In this document: positions 62,349 to 64,000 of the stretch, in pieces | Layout of the letters: the number at the start of each line of letters is the position of its first letter | How positions within the stretch are numbered: the stretch's first letter is position 1 | DNA from: Candidatus Limnocylindrales bacterium | GTDB lineage: Bacteria > Desulfobacterota > Binatia > UBA1149 > CAITLU01 | Length of the DNA: 64,000 nucleotides | Direction of reading: 5' to 3' | Assembly (NCBI GenBank): GCA_035571835.1 | Contig: DATNBU010000011.1 | Coordinates: 248,001-312,000 of the forward strand | Position numbers and translations under genes: made by a program | Notes under the pieces: generated by a model | Told to the model about the DNA's origin: nothing | Database searches by the model: none | Seen by the model: the letters and a program-made list of their open reading frames with translations, nothing else

Positions 62349-64000
62349 GCTCTGCTTCCACCGCTTCCACCGCAAAATGCGAAAGGGTCGAGGACATGCG
62401 CGAGACACAACCTGTAAAGACGGCGCTGCTCAGCGTCAGCGACAAGACCGGTCTCGTCGAGTTTGCCAAAGGGCTCTCGTCGCTTGGCGTCAAGATCCTG
62501 TCGACCGGCGGCACCGCCAAGGCACTGCGCGAAGCCGGCCTCGCGGTCGTCGACGTCAGCGAGCACACCGGCTCGCCGGAGATTCTCGACGGCCGCGTCA
62601 AGACGCTGCATCCGAAAGTCCACGGCGGAATTCTCGGACGGCGCGGCGAGCCGTCGCACGTACGCCAGATGGAAGAGCACGCAATCGAGCCGATCGACCT
62701 GGTCTGCGTGAACCTCTACCCGTTCGCCGACGTCACGGCGCGCGGCTGCAGCTACGAGGAAGCGGTCGAGAACATCGACATCGGCGGGCCGTCGATGGTG
62801 CGCTCGGCGGCCAAGAACCACGAGAGCGTCGTCGTCGTGACCGACCCGGCCGACTACGAGCTGGTGCTCGACGAGCTCCGCCGCACCGGCACGACGTCGA
62901 TCGAGCGGCGCAAGCTGCTTGCACGCAAGGCGTATCGCGCGACCGCGGCCTACGACGGGATGATCGCCGACTGGTTCGGTCGCGATGCGCTCGCCGGCGC
63001 GGCAGGCGCCTCCGGAGAACAGGCCAAAGCCGCCGAGTTCGGCGAGACGATGCATCACCAGTGGCATCTGGTGCAGAACCTGCGCTACGGCGAGAATCCG
63101 CACCAGCGCGCGGCGTTCTACCGCGCGCCGCGCATTGACGGGCCGTCGATCGCGACGGCACGCGTGCTGCAGGGAAAAGAGCTCTCCTACAACAACATCG
63201 TCGATGCCGACGCGGCGCTACAGCTCGTCATGGAGTTCGACGAGCCGGTCTGCGTCGCGATCAAGCATACGAACCCGTGCGGGGTCGCGGTCGGAACGAA
63301 CGCGCTCGACTGCTTCGTCAAGGCGCGCCGCTGCGATCCGGTCTCGATCTTCGGCGGAATCGTCGGGTTCAACCGCGAGGTCGACCTTGCTGCGGCCGAG
63401 GCGATGAAGGACGTGTTCCTGGAGATCGTGCTCGCGCCGTCGTTCACCAAAGAGGCGCTCGAGCTGTTCGGCAGCACCAAGAAGCTGCAGGCGGTGCGCG
63501 TGCTGGCGGTCGACGCGCGGCAGAAAGGCGGAGCCGACTCGCCCGACCTGAAGCGCGTGCTCGGCGGCCTTCTCGTACAGACGCGCGACCTCGAGCCGTC
63601 GGATGCGGCCGCGTGCAAGGTCGCGACGAGGCGCGCGCCGACCGACGCCGAGCTTCGCGCGCTCAACTTCGCGTGGAAGATCTGCAAGCACGCCAAGTCG
63701 AACACGATCGTGCTCGCGCACGAAGACCACGTGGTCGGCGTCGGCGCCGGCCAGATGAGCCGCGTCGATTCGGCGCGGCTGGCGGTCGCCCGCGCGAGAG
63801 AGCATGGCCTCGTGCTCGAAGGCTCGGTCTGCGCGTCGGATGCATTCTTTCCGTTTCGCGACGGTCTCGACGTGGTTGCGGCCGCCGGCGCAACGGCTGT
63901 CATCCAGCCGGGAGGAAGCCTTCGCGACGCCGAGGTGGTCGCTGCCGCCGACGAGCACGGGATGGCGATGGTCATGACAGGGGTCCGGCATTTCCGGCAC
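62345..64000 (+). CDS. purH: bifunctional AICAR transformylase/IMP cyclohydrolase PurH (runs to window end)
   Basis: A 552-residue frame reaching the window edge with only the stop missing; it ends GVRHFRH, the standard PurH C-terminus. It carries the last two steps of IMP synthesis. The N-terminal cyclohydrolase has LLSVSDKTG and KTLHPKVHGG; the transformylase has RYGENPHQ, AIKHTNPCG and SDAFFPFRD. The ATG at 62345 overlaps the alr stop; another ATG at 62396 would give the usual N-terminus MRETQPVKTALLSVSD and is equally possible. Confidence 0.96.
   Translation, partial: MSSASTASTAKCERVEDMRETQPVKTALLSVSDKTGLVEFAKGLSSLGVKILSTGGTAKALREAGLAVVDVSEHTGSPEILDGRVKTLHPKVHGGILGRRGEPSHVRQMEEHAIEPIDLVCVNLYPFADVTARGCSYEEAVENIDIGGPSMVRSAAKNHESVVVVTDPADYELVLDELRRTGTTSIERRKLLARKAYRATAAYDGMIADWFGRDALAGAAGASGEQAKAAEFGETMHHQWHLVQNLRYGENPHQRAAFYRAPRIDGPSIATARVLQGKELSYNNIVDADAALQLVMEFDEPVCVAIKHTNPCGVAVGTNALDCFVKARRCDPVSIFGGIVGFNREVDLAAAEAMKDVFLEIVLAPSFTKEALELFGSTKKLQAVRVLAVDARQKGGADSPDLKRVLGGLLVQTRDLEPSDAAACKVATRRAPTDAELRALNFAWKICKHAKSNTIVLAHEDHVVGVGAGQMSRVDSARLAVARAREHGLVLEGSVCASDAFFPFRDGLDVVAAAGATAVIQPGGSLRDAEVVAAADEHGMAMVMTGVRHFRH

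Overview
This is a 64 kb high-GC bacterial chromosome segment, densely coded on both strands. It has no rRNA, tRNA, phage or IS genes. It carries F420-type (Ddn-like) and P450 chemistry, GTP-dependent PEP carboxykinase, MocR regulation, dockerin-like and cysteine-rich 'CGNG...DGCD' surface proteins, and intergenic repeats beginning GGGGACAG. Together these suggest an uncultivated soil or groundwater lineage of the old Deltaproteobacteria type (Binatota or Myxococcota-like). That placement is an inference, since no marker gene is present.

Layout. 0-4 kb: a minus-strand operon patatin lipase, cytochrome P450, short-chain dehydrogenase with stop/start overlaps, followed by the N-terminus of a secreted protein cut by the window edge. 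4-10.5 kb: ABC-F ATPase, a secreted cysteine protein, a VapBC-type toxin-antitoxin pair, a Tat-exported flavin amine oxidase and a methyltransferase. 10.5-15.5 kb: lipoate ligase-like protein and a FabR/DesT-like repressor facing a ferredoxin reductase and a fatty acyl desaturase, with three repressor-like palindromes between them; then a macrodomain protein and a DUF2889 protein. 15.6-22.7 kb: an HNH nuclease gene bracketed by a palindromic direct repeat, a MocR regulator divergent from a double SnoaL protein plus GNAT, an alpha/beta hydrolase and an SDR. 22.7-27.5 kb: thiC, exonuclease III, a small membrane protein and an amidase.

27.5-43.2 kb is an exported-protein region. It has a dockerin/cysteine-rich protein, a very small basic exported protein, an exported hydrolase, a membrane-anchored GST, a 1323-residue LamG plus cysteine-repeat protein, a HAF-repeat protein, a basic DUF6496 protein, an 879-residue secreted lipase-like protein and a small exported protein. 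Several of these share the same DUF4215-like cysteine module, so the region looks like a cell-surface locus built by module exchange.

43-64 kb is mostly housekeeping and accessory metabolism: pckG, a methyltransferase, a lipoprotein with a sulfatase fold but threonine at the formylglycine position, a CGFS glutaredoxin, a DUF4301 protein, a 2-oxoglutarate oxygenase-like protein, a histidine phosphatase, a Ddn-like protein, a lipoprotein, a hydrolase, a MAPEG protein, a second HNH protein preceded by short tandem repeats, a DinG-type exonuclease-helicase, the thiS-thiG-thiE cluster, and alr-purH, where purH runs to the window end.

Two related intergenic repeat words (GGGGACAG followed by ACACTGATT or by GTACATTTAA) recur mostly where genes converge. 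Most start sites were chosen from ribosome binding sites or overlaps and are flagged where uncertain.
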